Numbered from the stretch's first letter, positions 34,094 through 43,984 are shown. The stretch is 64,000 nt of DNA from CAYJAB01 sp964368305 (GCA_964368305.1 CAYJAB010000003.1:42641-106640), one strand, 5' to 3'. Notes: generated from the sequence alone by a model not told the origin. Translations and numbers: made by a program.

Positions 34094-35875
34094 CTACGCC
34101 TCCTCCTTGATTGAATTTTGTATCTCATAAATACGTTTATAAAGACCTTCTTCACTAATTAAGCTATTATGATCACCAGTTTGAATAATTCTTCCATGAT
34201 CTAAAACAATAATTTTATCTGCACTTTGTGCACTACTTACACGATGCGTAATTAAGAAGGTTGTTGTATCTTTTGAAAGAGATGAAAGCGCAGCTCTTAT
34301 GTTCGCATCTGTTTGCGTATCTAATGCACTTAAAGAATCATCAAATATTAAAATCGGTGATTCATTAACGATTGTACGTGCAATTGCAATTCTTTGTTTT
34401 TGACCACCTGAGAGTGTAACTCCTTTTTCTCCAACAAGTGTATTATATCCCATTTCAAAATCAGTGATTACACTATGAATGCTTGCGACCTTTGCAGCAT
34501 CATATACTTCACTTTGACCTGCTTTTGGATTTGAAAGTCGAATATTTTCATAAATTGACTTAGAAAACAAAAACGGTTCTTGAAGTACGATTCCTACATG
34601 ATTTCTCAAATATGCTTTTTGAATTTCATTTAACTCGACATTGTCTACTAATATAGACCCTTTATAATCATATAATCTAGTTAATAAATGAACCAATGAA
34701 CTTTTTCCACTTCCAGTAGGCCCAAGTATTGCGACTGTTTCTCCTTGAGACACACTAAAACTAATATCTTTTAACACATCTTTATTTCCATCATCATATT
34801 TAAAATAAACATGCTTAAACTCTATATTCCCCTTAATTTCTGGTGTTTTTCCTGAAATAACATCTTCTATCTCTTCTTCTAGTATGAAATTCAAACGATC
34901 AATACTAACAGATACTTTACCAATATCCGCAAGAATTCTCCCTACATTTCTAAGTGGAAATAAAATCATTGATTCATATGATACAAAGACAAAGAAGTCT
35001 CCTACACTAATTGCTCCATCTCGTGCATAAAATATCCCCACGATTAATACAAGCAGTATTTGTGCCAAACAAAAAAAGTCACTTGCTCCCCAATATATCC
35101 CCAGTAGCTTTATGAGTTTAAAACTATCTTTTGTATACTCCATGTTTTTCTGTTGAAATTTATGGATTTCTTCTTTTTCTTGATTAAATGCTTTTACGAC
35201 GCGTGTCGCACTTAAATTCTCTTGAAGTACTTCAGACATTCTTCCCTCAGCCTCATCTGCTTGTTTAAACGTTTTTTGAACATTCACAAAGAAAATAAAA
35301 GCAAATACAGCAATAAATGGCATACTCACTACCGCAATCCATGCAAGAGGTGTATAAATATTAAATAAAATTGTAATTGCAATGATTGCTGTTAAAATCG
35401 CATATACAAGCTCTGTTAACTGGCCTGCAAGTACTTTTCTAATTTGTTCCACATCTGATGTACATCTTTGAATCAAATCTCCTGATTTTGAACGCACATG
35501 ATACCCATATGGCATGAGTGATAAATGATAATATAATTTATTTCTTAGTTTCTCTGTTGTAAATTCACTTACTTGCGCACTAAACTTTCCTCGTAAGTAA
35601 ATTAAAATACAAATCACTACATTTAGCACAATTACTACGATTGCACCAAGCCATAAATGATTTCGTATATATTCAACCCCACCCAATAAATCAGCAAAGT
35701 ATGCAATATATGAATTATGAATTGGGTCTAAATTAATTACATTATCAATAAAAAAACTAAAAATAAGTGGTGACATTAAAGATAAAAGCACATAAAAAGC
35801 CACAATAAAAAAAGTAATGACAAGCTTTAATCTTTTCCCTTTTAATATATCCCACATAAAATGTAAATTCTTCAT
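34094..35875 (-). CDS. ABC exporter half-transporter, degenerate-site subunit (BmrC/YheI-like)
   Basis: 593 residues: six membrane helices then an ATPase domain with Walker A GPTGSGKSS, signature LSGGQ, and Walker B ending FDDSLSALD. The Asp after the Walker B Asp replaces the usual Glu, the hallmark of the degenerate half in heterodimeric exporters such as BmrC and TM287. First gene of a three-gene operon with the catalytic half and the 166-residue protein. GGGGG-type site before the ATG. Confidence 0.9.
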   Translation of the reverse strand: MKNLHFMWDILKGKRLKLVITFFIVAFYVLLSLMSPLIFSFFIDNVINLDPIHNSYIAYFADLLGGVEYIRNHLWLGAIVVIVLNVVICILIYLRGKFSAQVSEFTTEKLRNKLYYHLSLMPYGYHVRSKSGDLIQRCTSDVEQIRKVLAGQLTELVYAILTAIIAITILFNIYTPLAWIAVVSMPFIAVFAFIFFVNVQKTFKQADEAEGRMSEVLQENLSATRVVKAFNQEKEEIHKFQQKNMEYTKDSFKLIKLLGIYWGASDFFCLAQILLVLIVGIFYARDGAISVGDFFVFVSYESMILFPLRNVGRILADIGKVSVSIDRLNFILEEEIEDVISGKTPEIKGNIEFKHVYFKYDDGNKDVLKDISFSVSQGETVAILGPTGSGKSSLVHLLTRLYDYKGSILVDNVELNEIQKAYLRNHVGIVLQEPFLFSKSIYENIRLSNPKAGQSEVYDAAKVASIHSVITDFEMGYNTLVGEKGVTLSGGQKQRIAIARTIVNESPILIFDDSLSALDTQTDANIRAALSSLSKDTTTFLITHRVSSAQSADKIIVLDHGRIIQTGDHNSLISEEGLYKRIYEIQNSIKEEA

Positions 35876-35888
35876 AATTTCCCCCTAA

Positions 35889-35917
35889 CAATAAAAAACG
35901 CTTTCGCGCTTTTTATT
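35889..35917 (-). terminator. Terminator after the TSCPD gene
   Basis: GC-core hairpin (GCGC-GAAA-GCG) between A and T runs, on the minus strand between the TSCPD gene and the ABC exporter operon. Confidence 0.7.
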
Positions 35918-35932
35918 TACTACTCATTAGTT

Positions 35933-36181
35933 TTACTGTGCTTGAATTTCAATCAATGCTTTAGCAATTTGATCAGGACAAGATGTCGGCTTAAGTCCAC
36001 ACTTAACATTTTCAAATACACCTACTACTTCATCAATTGATTTCCCAGTAATCATTTTACTAATTCCTAATAAATTTCCAGCGCATCCGCCTTTAATTTC
36101 AACACCTACAATTGTATTCCCTTCTACTTCAAAAACAAATTCATGGGCACAAACCCCTTTTGGTTTATAAATATGTTTCAT
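35933..36181 (-). CDS. TSCPD domain protein (TIGR03905 type)
   Basis: 82 residues with the TSCPD signature near the end (GLKPTSCPDQIAKAL) and a conserved GGCAGN segment at 32-37. The same small domain occurs at the C-terminus of class II ribonucleotide reductases; the stand-alone family has no known function. The two conserved cysteine motifs suggest metal or nucleotide binding (inference). Starts 11 bases after the Gx-type transporter gene, so co-transcribed. Confidence 0.82.
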   Translation of the reverse strand: MKHIYKPKGVCAHEFVFEVEGNTIVGVEIKGGCAGNLLGISKMITGKSIDEVVGVFENVKCGLKPTSCPDQIAKALIEIQAQ

Positions 36182-36192
36182 CTTTTTTCTCC

Positions 36193-36687
36193 TTATTTTT
36201 TTAATCTATTTAAAGCTTGATCAGCAATAAATCCTGTTAAGACACCTGTAGGGATAGATAGTCCCAATAACATCGGTAAATAATATACCATACCAAACGT
36301 ACTATAAAGCATTGAAATTGCGATAACTTGTCCAATACCATGAAAGCCTGCACTTACAACCGAAACAATCGGCACACTTGGCTTAAATAACTTCGCAACT
36401 ATAATAACCATCATTGTACTCAATGCGACTCCACTAAGCGATACCCAAAATGGTGTAGAAAAGAGGACTCCTCTTAATAAGGATGCTAATAACACACGCA
36501 TAAAGTTTATAATAATCATTTCTTTTGCACCAAATAAATAAAATGCAATCAATCCTATAATATTCGCTAGTCCTAGTTTAACTCCTGGAATTGGAATAGG
36601 CATTGAAGGTTCAATCATATGCAGTACAATACTCATCGCCAACAACATTGTCATTAAAGTGAGTCTTTGCGTTTTTGTCCTTTTCAT
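36193..36687 (-). CDS. Gx transporter / heptaprenyl diphosphate synthase component I-like membrane protein
   Basis: 164 residues, about five membrane helices, ECF S-component-like. The N-terminal third (MSIVLHMIEPSMP, PGVKLGLANIIGLIAFYLFG) is the hallmark of the Gx transporter family, sometimes annotated as heptaprenyl diphosphate synthase component I. The substrate is not known. AAGGAG site at ATG 36687. Forms an operon with the TSCPD gene. Confidence 0.8.
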   Translation of the reverse strand: MKRTKTQRLTLMTMLLAMSIVLHMIEPSMPIPIPGVKLGLANIIGLIAFYLFGAKEMIIINFMRVLLASLLRGVLFSTPFWVSLSGVALSTMMVIIVAKLFKPSVPIVSVVSAGFHGIGQVIAISMLYSTFGMVYYLPMLLGLSIPTGVLTGFIADQALNRLKK

Positions 36688-36755
36688 AAGCACTCCTTTG
36701 TATCTATTTAATCTTATCAAATTAAATACAAAAAATAAACCTTAACGCAATTAAA

Positions 36756-36776
36756 AAAAGAGGTTTCCCTCTTAAA
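36756..36776 (-). terminator. Terminator of the ktrBA operon
   Basis: Stem AAGAGG/CCTCTT (36758-36763, 36768-36773) with a GAAA-type loop on the minus strand and a U run, at the ktrA stop. Confidence 0.8.
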
Positions 36777-37440
36777 TTTTATTTAAATAATCAAACTTCT
36801 CAAAAGAAACCATATCCGCAACAACTAATAATTGATCTGTTTCTTGAATAATATAAGTAGCTGGTGGAGAAATAATCAGTTTCTCTTTTGGCCCTTTTCT
36901 TATCGCAATAACGTTAATTCCATAGTTATTACGTAAGTTCAATTCAATTAATGATTTTGCCGCCCATTTTTTAGGTGCTTGAATTTCAATAATGTTATAA
37001 TCACTATCAATTTGAATTAAGTCAATAATATTATCACTTAATAAGCTTTTTGCAGCTTGAACACCAATCTCTTTTTCAGGTTGTACGACTCTATCCGCAC
37101 CTACTTTTAACAATACTTGTTTATAAGCATTGTTTTTTGCCTTCGCAAGTACAAATGGCACTCCTAATTGTTTTAAATTTATGATTGCCAAGCAACTTTC
37201 TTCTAAGTGACTTCCTGTTGCGACAATTGCTGCATCACAATCACCTACACCCAATGCTTTTAACTGTTCAAAATCAGTGATGTCTGCTTGAACGGCTTGT
37301 GTTGCATAGTCAGAAACTCTTTCCACACATCCCAAATCACGATCGATCGCAATAACTTCACAATTAAATGAACTAAGTGTTTTTACAATTGTAGATCCAA
37401 AGATCCCTAATCCTAAAATAACATATTGACTTGATTTCAT
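36772..37440 (-). CDS. ktrA: KtrA/TrkA-type regulatory subunit of potassium uptake
   Basis: 222 residues: N-terminal RCK domain with the dinucleotide motif GLGIFG (11-16) and the Asp of the second strand (AIDRD), and a C-terminal RCK-C domain (about 135-220) that in KtrA binds c-di-AMP. Forms a ring under the KtrB channel and gates it by ATP/ADP (family knowledge). Encoded 10 bases after the KtrB gene. Confidence 0.9.
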   Translation of the reverse strand: MKSSQYVILGLGIFGSTIVKTLSSFNCEVIAIDRDLGCVERVSDYATQAVQADITDFEQLKALGVGDCDAAIVATGSHLEESCLAIINLKQLGVPFVLAKAKNNAYKQVLLKVGADRVVQPEKEIGVQAAKSLLSDNIIDLIQIDSDYNIIEIQAPKKWAAKSLIELNLRNNYGINVIAIRKGPKEKLIISPPATYIIQETDQLLVVADMVSFEKFDYLNKI

Positions 37441-37450
37441 AATTTTCTCC

Positions 37451-38848
37451 TTATCCTATGAGGATATTTGCTGCAGGATATACAATTCCTGAGCCATGTT
37501 TTTTATTTCCAGAAAGTGTTAATACAATAGCCAATGGTCCAATACGACCAATGAACATTAAAATCATAATAATAATTTTACCAAAGAACGATAAATTTGG
37601 GGTTAATCCAAGTGTTAATCCAACTGTTCCTAATGCAGAGAACACTTCAAACAAAATATCCATAAATGGTGCATTCTCTGTGATTGATAAAATAATAATT
37701 GCACTTGCAGCAACAGTTAATGTAATAAACAATACAGTAACCGCTTTTCTAAATGTTTGAGCTGCAATTGTTCTCATTTTAAACACTGTGTCACTATTTC
37801 CTTTTAACTCTGAAATTATAAACAATGCAATTACTCCAAATGTAGTTGTTTTAATACCACCTGCAGTTCCCCCAGGAGATCCACCAATATACATAAAGAT
37901 ACACATCATAAACTGTACAGCAACCGTCATATCAGCAGGGTTTATTGTCGCAAACCCAGCTGTTCTTAAAGTAACTGAACTAAAATAAGATGCCATAAGC
38001 TGATCTGGGAAACTTAAGAATTGATGTGTCAATGGATTTCTTGATTCCATAAAGAAAATCAACACCGCTCCACCTACAACTAATCCAAAAGATATAACAA
38101 GTGCAAGTTTAGTGTGTGCACGTAAAGAACGAATTGCTTTTGATATTGAATATTTTTTTGTAAAAATCAACTTCGCTTTTACAATTAAATCAAACCACAC
38201 TGTAAATCCAATACCACCAATAATAATTAAACTTGTTACTGTAAAATTCATAACAAAGTTTGTTGTATAAGGTGCAAGACTGCTTGCTCCAATTACATCA
38301 AATCCTGCATTACAAAATGCTGAAATTGAAATGAAAATACTCTTATAAATTCCAAGTCCTACTCCATATTCAGGAATAAGAACAGTCATAATTAGTAATG
38401 CTCCGATAAATTCGAATATAAATACATATTTAATAATAAAACGTAAAAACTTTACAAGTTCAAACTTAGTGTCCGTGTTTATTGCCTCGGAAATAACCAT
38501 CTTCTCAGCATATCCAAGTTTTTTATTAAACCAAGAGATAATTAATGCAATCATCGTCATAATACCAAGTCCACCAAGTTGAATCAAAATCAAGATAATG
38601 GTTTGTCCAAAAATTGAGAATTGCTCTGCAGTTACCTCAACAACAAGTCCTGTTACACACAGTGCACTTGTCGATGTAAATAGTGCATCAATAAATGAAA
38701 ACCAATTTCCATCGCTATTACTAATAGGTAAAGTTAATAAAACTGCACCTATTAAAATAGTAATTGCAAAACTTATCGCAATAACTTCACCTGGTTTTTT
38801 AGTTTTAATTTTGTTTCTTATTTTACTACCTAACTCCATTATATTCAT
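37451..38848 (-). CDS. ktrB: KtrB/TrkH-type potassium channel subunit
   Basis: 465 residues, four M1-P-M2 repeats. The selectivity-filter loops are visible as short Gly-rich stretches after pore helices: SALCVTGL, NAGFDVIG, TAGFATIN and TVGLTLGL. Imports K+ (with Na+ in Ktr systems) for turgor and pH. N-terminal cytoplasmic basic segment. First gene of the ktrBA pair with its own promoter; no c-di-AMP (ydaO) riboswitch fits in the 79-base leader. Confidence 0.92.
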   Translation of the reverse strand: MNIMELGSKIRNKIKTKKPGEVIAISFAITILIGAVLLTLPISNSDGNWFSFIDALFTSTSALCVTGLVVEVTAEQFSIFGQTIILILIQLGGLGIMTMIALIISWFNKKLGYAEKMVISEAINTDTKFELVKFLRFIIKYVFIFEFIGALLIMTVLIPEYGVGLGIYKSIFISISAFCNAGFDVIGASSLAPYTTNFVMNFTVTSLIIIGGIGFTVWFDLIVKAKLIFTKKYSISKAIRSLRAHTKLALVISFGLVVGGAVLIFFMESRNPLTHQFLSFPDQLMASYFSSVTLRTAGFATINPADMTVAVQFMMCIFMYIGGSPGGTAGGIKTTTFGVIALFIISELKGNSDTVFKMRTIAAQTFRKAVTVLFITLTVAASAIIILSITENAPFMDILFEVFSALGTVGLTLGLTPNLSFFGKIIIMILMFIGRIGPLAIVLTLSGNKKHGSGIVYPAANILIG

Positions 38849-38889
38849 GTTGTATCCTACCTATATGGATATACTATACCCAGAATTTT

Positions 38890-38917
38890 ATTATACGCCT
38901 AATAAAATATTTTACAA
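38890..38917 (-). promoter_or_regulatory. ktrBA promoter
   Basis: TTGTAA (38912-38917) and TATAAT (38890-38895) with a 16-base spacer, about 40 bases before the ktrB start. Confidence 0.65.
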
Positions 38918-38927
38918 TAGTTTATGA

Positions 38928-40499
38928 TTATGATAATGCTTCCACAATTTTTTCAGCAATTTTCAAACCATCTATTGCACTACTCATAATCCCACCTGCA
39001 TATCCTGCACCTTCACCAATTGGATAAATTCCTTTTGATGAAACAGACTCCATTGTCTCAAAATCTCTATCAATTCTAATGGCAGATGAAGTACGTGTTT
39101 CAACTCCAGTCAAAAGCGAATCTTTAGTAAATCCATTCATTTTACGATCAAATACAGCAATCGCTTCTTTTAAAGCAGTATTTAACTGATCAGGTAATAA
39201 TTCATTTAAATTACTAAAAACTGTCCCCAAAGGATATGAAGGAAGCACTGACTTAAATTCTGTACTTGTCGTATTATTTATATAATCTTCTACAAGTTGA
39301 ACAGGTGCTTTATATGTTTTATTTCCTAGTTCATATGCTTTTCTTTCGATGTTTTCTATAAAATCAATTCCATCCCATAGACCATCTCCATAATCTGTAT
39401 GATCTACTTGTACAATAATTGCACTATTTGCGTTTTCTTTATCACGATTATACTCACTCATTCCGTTTACAACTACATGCCCTTTATTGCTAGTTGCTGC
39501 AACAACCGTTCCTCCAGGACACATACAGAATGTGTATACACCTTTATCGCTTGATGTTTTTGCTGTCAAACGATATTCTGCTTTTGGAAGTGTATATTTA
39601 TCATACGCCTCTTTATATTGAACTTCATCTATATATTTTTGTTTATGTTCAATTCTAAATCCAATTGAAAAAGGTTTAGAAGAAACTTTTACTTTTGAAT
39701 CATTTAGTAACCTAAATGTATCTTTTGCAGAATTTCCTAAAGCTAAAATCAAGTGATTTGTTTGATAGTTATCACTATAATTTATTTCTATTTGTGTCAA
39801 TTGATCTTTTAATTTTACTATATTTGTCATTTTTGAATTAAAGTGAATTTCTCCACCCAATGAAATAATTTCATTTCGCATATTTTTCACAACATTTTTT
39901 AAAACATCTGTACCAATATGAGGATGGCTGTCATATAATACATCCTCATTTGCTCCAAATTCATGGAAAACACTTAATATATAGTCAATACGCTGATCTT
40001 TTACACGTGTTGTTAGTTTTCCATCAGAAAAAGTTCCTGCGCCACCTTCACCAAACTGAATGTTACTTAATTCGTTTAACTCCCCTGTTTTAAAGAAATG
40101 ATCTACCGATTTAGTACGCTCATCTACTGCTTCACCTTGCTCGAAAACGATAGGACATGCACCTGCTTTTGCAAGTACGAGTGCCGCAAACATTCCCGCA
40201 GGACCAAAGCCAACGATAATAGGTCTTTCCTTTGGTAGTGATACAGGTTTTATTTGATACTTACTTTCTTTATAAGGTTCTATTTTACCTGTGCTTTTTT
40301 TGAATCTTGACTCATCTTTTAATTTAACTACAAGTCTCATTACATAATGAAGTTGGTCCGCTTTTCTTGCATCTAAAGATTTCTTTTTTATTTCAAGTGT
40401 TAATATTTCACTTTCATCCACTCTCAATACTTTAGCGACTACTTTTTTAAGTTGTGCTAGTTCTGATATTTTGACTTTTAAGTCTGTTATTTTTAGCAT
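38928..40499 (-). CDS. FAD-dependent dehydrogenase-like protein (COG2509 type)
   Basis: 523 residues. A short N-terminal domain (1-90) precedes the FAD-binding Rossmann motif GFGPAGMFAALVLAKAG (near 98-114); a second Gly-rich stretch GEGGAGTFSDGKLTTR is typical of COG2509 flavoproteins, and a C-terminal motif PIGEGAGYAGGIMSSAIDG closes the FAD site. The family is widespread in Firmicutes with no settled substrate. No membrane segment. Stands alone between ktrB and the ceramidase-like gene. Confidence 0.85.
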   Translation of the reverse strand: MLKITDLKVKISELAQLKKVVAKVLRVDESEILTLEIKKKSLDARKADQLHYVMRLVVKLKDESRFKKSTGKIEPYKESKYQIKPVSLPKERPIIVGFGPAGMFAALVLAKAGACPIVFEQGEAVDERTKSVDHFFKTGELNELSNIQFGEGGAGTFSDGKLTTRVKDQRIDYILSVFHEFGANEDVLYDSHPHIGTDVLKNVVKNMRNEIISLGGEIHFNSKMTNIVKLKDQLTQIEINYSDNYQTNHLILALGNSAKDTFRLLNDSKVKVSSKPFSIGFRIEHKQKYIDEVQYKEAYDKYTLPKAEYRLTAKTSSDKGVYTFCMCPGGTVVAATSNKGHVVVNGMSEYNRDKENANSAIIVQVDHTDYGDGLWDGIDFIENIERKAYELGNKTYKAPVQLVEDYINNTTSTEFKSVLPSYPLGTVFSNLNELLPDQLNTALKEAIAVFDRKMNGFTKDSLLTGVETRTSSAIRIDRDFETMESVSSKGIYPIGEGAGYAGGIMSSAIDGLKIAEKIVEALS

Positions 40500-40562
40500 A
40501 TTTTACCTCTGTTTCCCTATTCTATCACATCTATTTTAAATAGATAGTATTAAATGAAGAAA

Positions 40563-41717
40563 CTAATCATTTGAAAGTTTTCTAAAAATTTCTAACATTT
40601 CTTTTTTTGTGTTATCTGTAACGGAATCTCTTAGAAATTCATACGTTACATTGTCCCATCCAATTGGGGTTACATAACTTGCATATCCATTTGAATAGCA
40701 TATTAAACTTGTATTTGACTTATTTATCGGATCCATAAAATCACTAAACAGTTCATTCATTGTAAAAATCATTTTATATCCACCAAAATCAACTTTTGTA
40801 ATAAGTGCTGTTTTTGGCAGTGAATCAAAGTTTTTAATTAAATCTTCTCTTACAATTTCACCAATTCTCAGTGTTTCTTTTTCTCTTTCACCCATTGAAT
40901 CATTAATCTTAAATTGACTTAAATCTCTAATTTCATGTTCCATATTTAATACTACATCTTCATAGTTTAGACACAATGGACAACTGTCTTTTTTCTCATT
41001 TAACAACTCTTGAACTTTACTTACAAATTTATCTCCAAGTTTTTTGACATCTTCATAAGATTGTCCATCGCGTGTAAAGCGAGAACTAATATCTCCATCT
41101 GCACCTTGCATAAATGTAAAGAACTGATTTGGATAAAGCATATTTAACTTCGCAACTGCATAACCTGGATATTCACTACTAAACTCATTAAAATGACCTG
41201 ACATAATTGTAGGATGTGCATTATGCATCATAAAATGAATTAATGGTGTTTGTTTTGTATAAATTGTCATTAATTCTAGATAGACATGTTTTGCCTGTCT
41301 GTGTGATAAGCGCGTTGTCCCCACTTCTTGAAATGGTGTATAAGTAAAGCTATACGTAACATCTTCGTATTCTTTATGCTCTAACGTAATGATTGCTTGG
41401 ATCAATTGTGTCATCACCTGATTTTGGTATTCTAAATCTGTAACTTCAGGACCAAAATGTGTATGTGTCGCACTTACAATTACACGTGCATTTGGAAAAC
41501 TAAAATGTATTTTGTTTTCAATGATCGTTTGTGCCTCAATTGAAAACGCTAATAAATCAACAGAAACAAAAATAACATGCTCCTTGTCAATTAAAGATAC
41601 AATACGTGCATTTAAGTTATCATGCACTTTTTCAATCTTATCTACAAACTCAATATACCCCATTTGTCTTATAGGTTGTTGTGGATTAATATTAATGGTT
41701 TTTGTTGCTATTTTCAT
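40563..41717 (-). CDS. Neutral/alkaline ceramidase-like hydrolase, cytoplasmic
   Basis: 384 residues resembling the N-terminal catalytic domain of neutral ceramidase (PF04734). The zinc/nucleophile segment ATHTHFGPE (about 92-100), a second HNAHPTIMSG segment, and GADGDISSR match family motifs. The full enzyme is about 650-750 residues with a signal peptide and an immunoglobulin-like C-terminal domain; this one has neither, so it probably acts inside the cell on a non-ceramide amide or ester (inference). GAGAG site. Lies after the terminator of the PTS operon. Confidence 0.75.
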   Translation of the reverse strand: MKIATKTININPQQPIRQMGYIEFVDKIEKVHDNLNARIVSLIDKEHVIFVSVDLLAFSIEAQTIIENKIHFSFPNARVIVSATHTHFGPEVTDLEYQNQVMTQLIQAIITLEHKEYEDVTYSFTYTPFQEVGTTRLSHRQAKHVYLELMTIYTKQTPLIHFMMHNAHPTIMSGHFNEFSSEYPGYAVAKLNMLYPNQFFTFMQGADGDISSRFTRDGQSYEDVKKLGDKFVSKVQELLNEKKDSCPLCLNYEDVVLNMEHEIRDLSQFKINDSMGEREKETLRIGEIVREDLIKNFDSLPKTALITKVDFGGYKMIFTMNELFSDFMDPINKSNTSLICYSNGYASYVTPIGWDNVTYEFLRDSVTDNTKKEMLEIFRKLSND

Positions 41718-41766
41718 AATGAATCTCTCCTTTTCGCATACATATAGTTTACCATAAATGATATAA

Positions 41767-41793
41767 AAAAAAAGAGACCTAAGTCTCTTTTAA
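41767..41793 (-). terminator. Terminator of the mannose-family PTS operon
   Basis: Stem AAAGAGAC/GTCTCTTT (41771-41778, 41783-41790) followed by a U run on the minus strand. Confidence 0.85.
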
Positions 41794-41810
41794 TTTATGA
41801 ATTTAGTTAA

Positions 41811-42620
41811 TTAAACTAATACTCCAAAGTATCCTAATACTAATGAAATTACTACAGCAATGAAGATTAATTTGTTAGAATTCATCCCTTTTCTACCTAA
41901 TAAGTTGTAGAATACAAATACTGTAAGTGCAGACATTAAACCTGGCATAATTTTGTCAGCAAGACCTGTTTGTAAATCAAATGGTAAACCTTCGATTACT
42001 TCAATAGATCCTAATTTAACATTAACCATTAACGCAACCATAGCACCAACTACTGTTACCCCTAATACACCTGCAGCTTCAGTTAAAGCGTTTAGTTTAT
42101 CAGACATTGTAGTTACAAGGTTAATCCCTTGAGCATAACCCATTTTGAAGAACCAAGGACGGATTACAAAGATAATAGATAATAACCATAGAGTCCACAT
42201 TGCGATCCCTACATAGTTACCTTCAACTGCCATTGTACAAGCGATAGATCCAAAGATTGTACCACCGATAACACCGAAGATTGTATCCCCGATACCAGCA
42301 AATGGTCCCATTAAAGCTGTTTTGATTGCTACTGCAGTATCAACACCTTCAATACCTTTTTCTTCTTCAATCGCGATATTAATACCAAGAATGATATCTC
42401 CCATTTGAGGAGTTGTGTTGAAGAATTGAGAATGTGCTCTTAAAGCATGTTCTTTAGCTTCTGGATTGTCTCCATATAATTTTTCGATTACTGGTAACAT
42501 TGTAGTTAAGTAACCTAAACCTTGCATACGACCGTAGTTCCATCCGATTTGAGAATGCCACATCCAACGGAAATTAATTTTATTTAATTCGCTTTTTGTA
42601 AATTTTTTACTATTCGTCAT
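41811..42620 (-). CDS. PTS mannose/fructose/sorbose family IID component
   Basis: 269 residues. Conserved IID segments FNTTPQMGD, GPFAGIGDTIFG and a hydrophobic C-terminal region. With IIC it forms the sugar channel of the mannose-family PTS. ATG 42620 with a GGAGGTGA site; the start lies inside the IIC gene end (overlap 11 bases). Last gene of IIB-IIC-IID. Confidence 0.94.
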   Translation of the reverse strand: MTNSKKFTKSELNKINFRWMWHSQIGWNYGRMQGLGYLTTMLPVIEKLYGDNPEAKEHALRAHSQFFNTTPQMGDIILGINIAIEEEKGIEGVDTAVAIKTALMGPFAGIGDTIFGVIGGTIFGSIACTMAVEGNYVGIAMWTLWLLSIIFVIRPWFFKMGYAQGINLVTTMSDKLNALTEAAGVLGVTVVGAMVALMVNVKLGSIEVIEGLPFDLQTGLADKIMPGLMSALTVFVFYNLLGRKGMNSNKLIFIAVVISLVLGYFGVLV

Positions 42621-43377
42621 AATCGTCACCTCCAGCAGTTGCAACTTCTGTTTTGTTTTTAAAGATAACCATAGCGATAGCTACCCCGATTAAAGAAACA
42701 CCTAGTGCATTTAATCCTAAATAAGCCGCTAATACAAACCCAAGAATTAAGTAAGAAAGATTTCTTTGAGTTGGTAAGTATTTTAATAAGATTGTGAAAC
42801 CAACAGCTGGTAACATTCTACCTGCTACTGCAAATCCATTAACAACTTCAGCAGGAATCAATTTAGTTAAACCAACGATTTGGTCAGCTGGAATTGATAA
42901 TGCTAAGAATGTAGGAATAAATCTAGATAATGACCAAGGTAAGCATCCTAACCAGTTCATTAATTCGATTTTTTTCATGTCTCCAGTTTCAACATAGCGA
43001 TCTGCTCTTTGTTGGAATACTGTGTTTGTAAAACGTCCTAAGATATCAAATTGTACAGCAATTGTAGCAACTGGAATACCAATTAACGTGATAAGTGGTT
43101 CGATTTCACTAATATTCCCTCCACCGATTGCAGTAACGATAATTGCTGCTAATGAGTAGTTAGGAATTGAAGCCCCACCATATGTACCTATACCTAATGC
43201 AAATGATTGTAATGTACCACCAATGAATAAACCAGCTTCAACATTACCACATACTAAACCTGTGAAAATCCCTGATTGAATGATACCATTTAAACCAATG
43301 TTGAATGATAAAGCATCAAGCATAGAAATTCCAGAATATACAGATAATACAATTACCTGCCACATTTCTAAATTCAT
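42610..43377 (-). CDS. PTS mannose/fructose/sorbose family IIC component
   Basis: 255 residues, multi-spanning membrane protein with family segments such as YSGISMLDALSFNIG and GTLQSFALGIGTYGGASIPNYS. Carries the sugar across the membrane together with IID. Starts 57 bases after IIB with an AGGGAGG-type site. The sugar is not readable from sequence. Confidence 0.93.
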   Translation of the reverse strand: MNLEMWQVIVLSVYSGISMLDALSFNIGLNGIIQSGIFTGLVCGNVEAGLFIGGTLQSFALGIGTYGGASIPNYSLAAIIVTAIGGGNISEIEPLITLIGIPVATIAVQFDILGRFTNTVFQQRADRYVETGDMKKIELMNWLGCLPWSLSRFIPTFLALSIPADQIVGLTKLIPAEVVNGFAVAGRMLPAVGFTILLKYLPTQRNLSYLILGFVLAAYLGLNALGVSLIGVAIAMVIFKNKTEVATAGGDDYDE

Positions 43378-43434
43378 AAAAATCCTCCCTTTCTTTAATT
43401 ATTATGAATGTTATATCGAAAGTCGTTTATTGGA

Positions 43435-43911
43435 TTATAGTAACCCCATAAATTCGACACTTTCGTCGTTTGGAACCATTTGAGCGTAGAAGTTCATTCC
43501 TCTACTATGTAAATCTTTGAAAATTTCAACTTGTGCTGGAGAAACATGAACAGATCTTCTGATTGCTTTTGTTCCTACTCCACTTCCCATATTTCCAACA
43601 TTTACGCTTTCTGGTCTAAATCCTGCATCCCAAAGTTTAACTAATGTTTCAGGTATTCTAACTACCACAAACACGCGTTCACCTTCATATTTTCCAGCAT
43701 TGATGTTTGCTACAGCTTTTTCTACTGGTAAAATTGATAATTTAACACCTGGAGGGCATGCCATTTTAAGTGCCATTTTTTGGATCTCATCTTTAGCAGC
43801 TCCATCATCAATAACCATGATTCTTGTAGCTTTTAATGTTCCAGTCCAGAATATTGCTACCTGACCATGGATCATTCTACCATCAATACGTACGTTTACT
43901 ATTTCTTGCAT
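43435..43911 (-). CDS. PTS mannose/fructose/sorbose family IIB component
   Basis: 158 residues, single IIB domain. The phosphorylated His15 is in RIDGRMIHGQV. It passes phosphate from IIA to the incoming sugar. AAGGAG site. First gene of the operon; no IIA gene is in the cluster or the window, so IIA must be encoded elsewhere. Confidence 0.94.
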   Translation of the reverse strand: MQEIVNVRIDGRMIHGQVAIFWTGTLKATRIMVIDDGAAKDEIQKMALKMACPPGVKLSILPVEKAVANINAGKYEGERVFVVVRIPETLVKLWDAGFRPESVNVGNMGSGVGTKAIRRSVHVSPAQVEIFKDLHSRGMNFYAQMVPNDESVEFMGLL

Positions 43912-43927
43912 CTTAATATCTCCTTTA

Positions 43928-43941
43928 TGTAACCGTTTACT
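43928..43941. promoter_or_regulatory. cre-like site (CcpA) between promoter and IIB start
   Basis: Plus-strand TGTAACCGTTTACT fits the cre consensus (TGWAANCGNTNWCA) except at the last base. It lies just downstream of the predicted transcription start, where CcpA would act as a roadblock, and fits carbon catabolite repression of the PTS. Confidence 0.7.
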
Positions 43942-43955
43942 AACTTTACATTCAC

Positions 43956-43984
43956 ATATTACAACATTAAAATCATAATGTCAA
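43956..43984 (-). promoter_or_regulatory. Promoter of the PTS operon
   Basis: TTGACA (43979-43984) and TAATAT (43956-43961), spacer 17. Confidence 0.85.

Noticed and set aside
37458..38927. Three open frames opposite ktrB
   Set aside because: Antisense shadows; KtrB is complete with all four pore loops.
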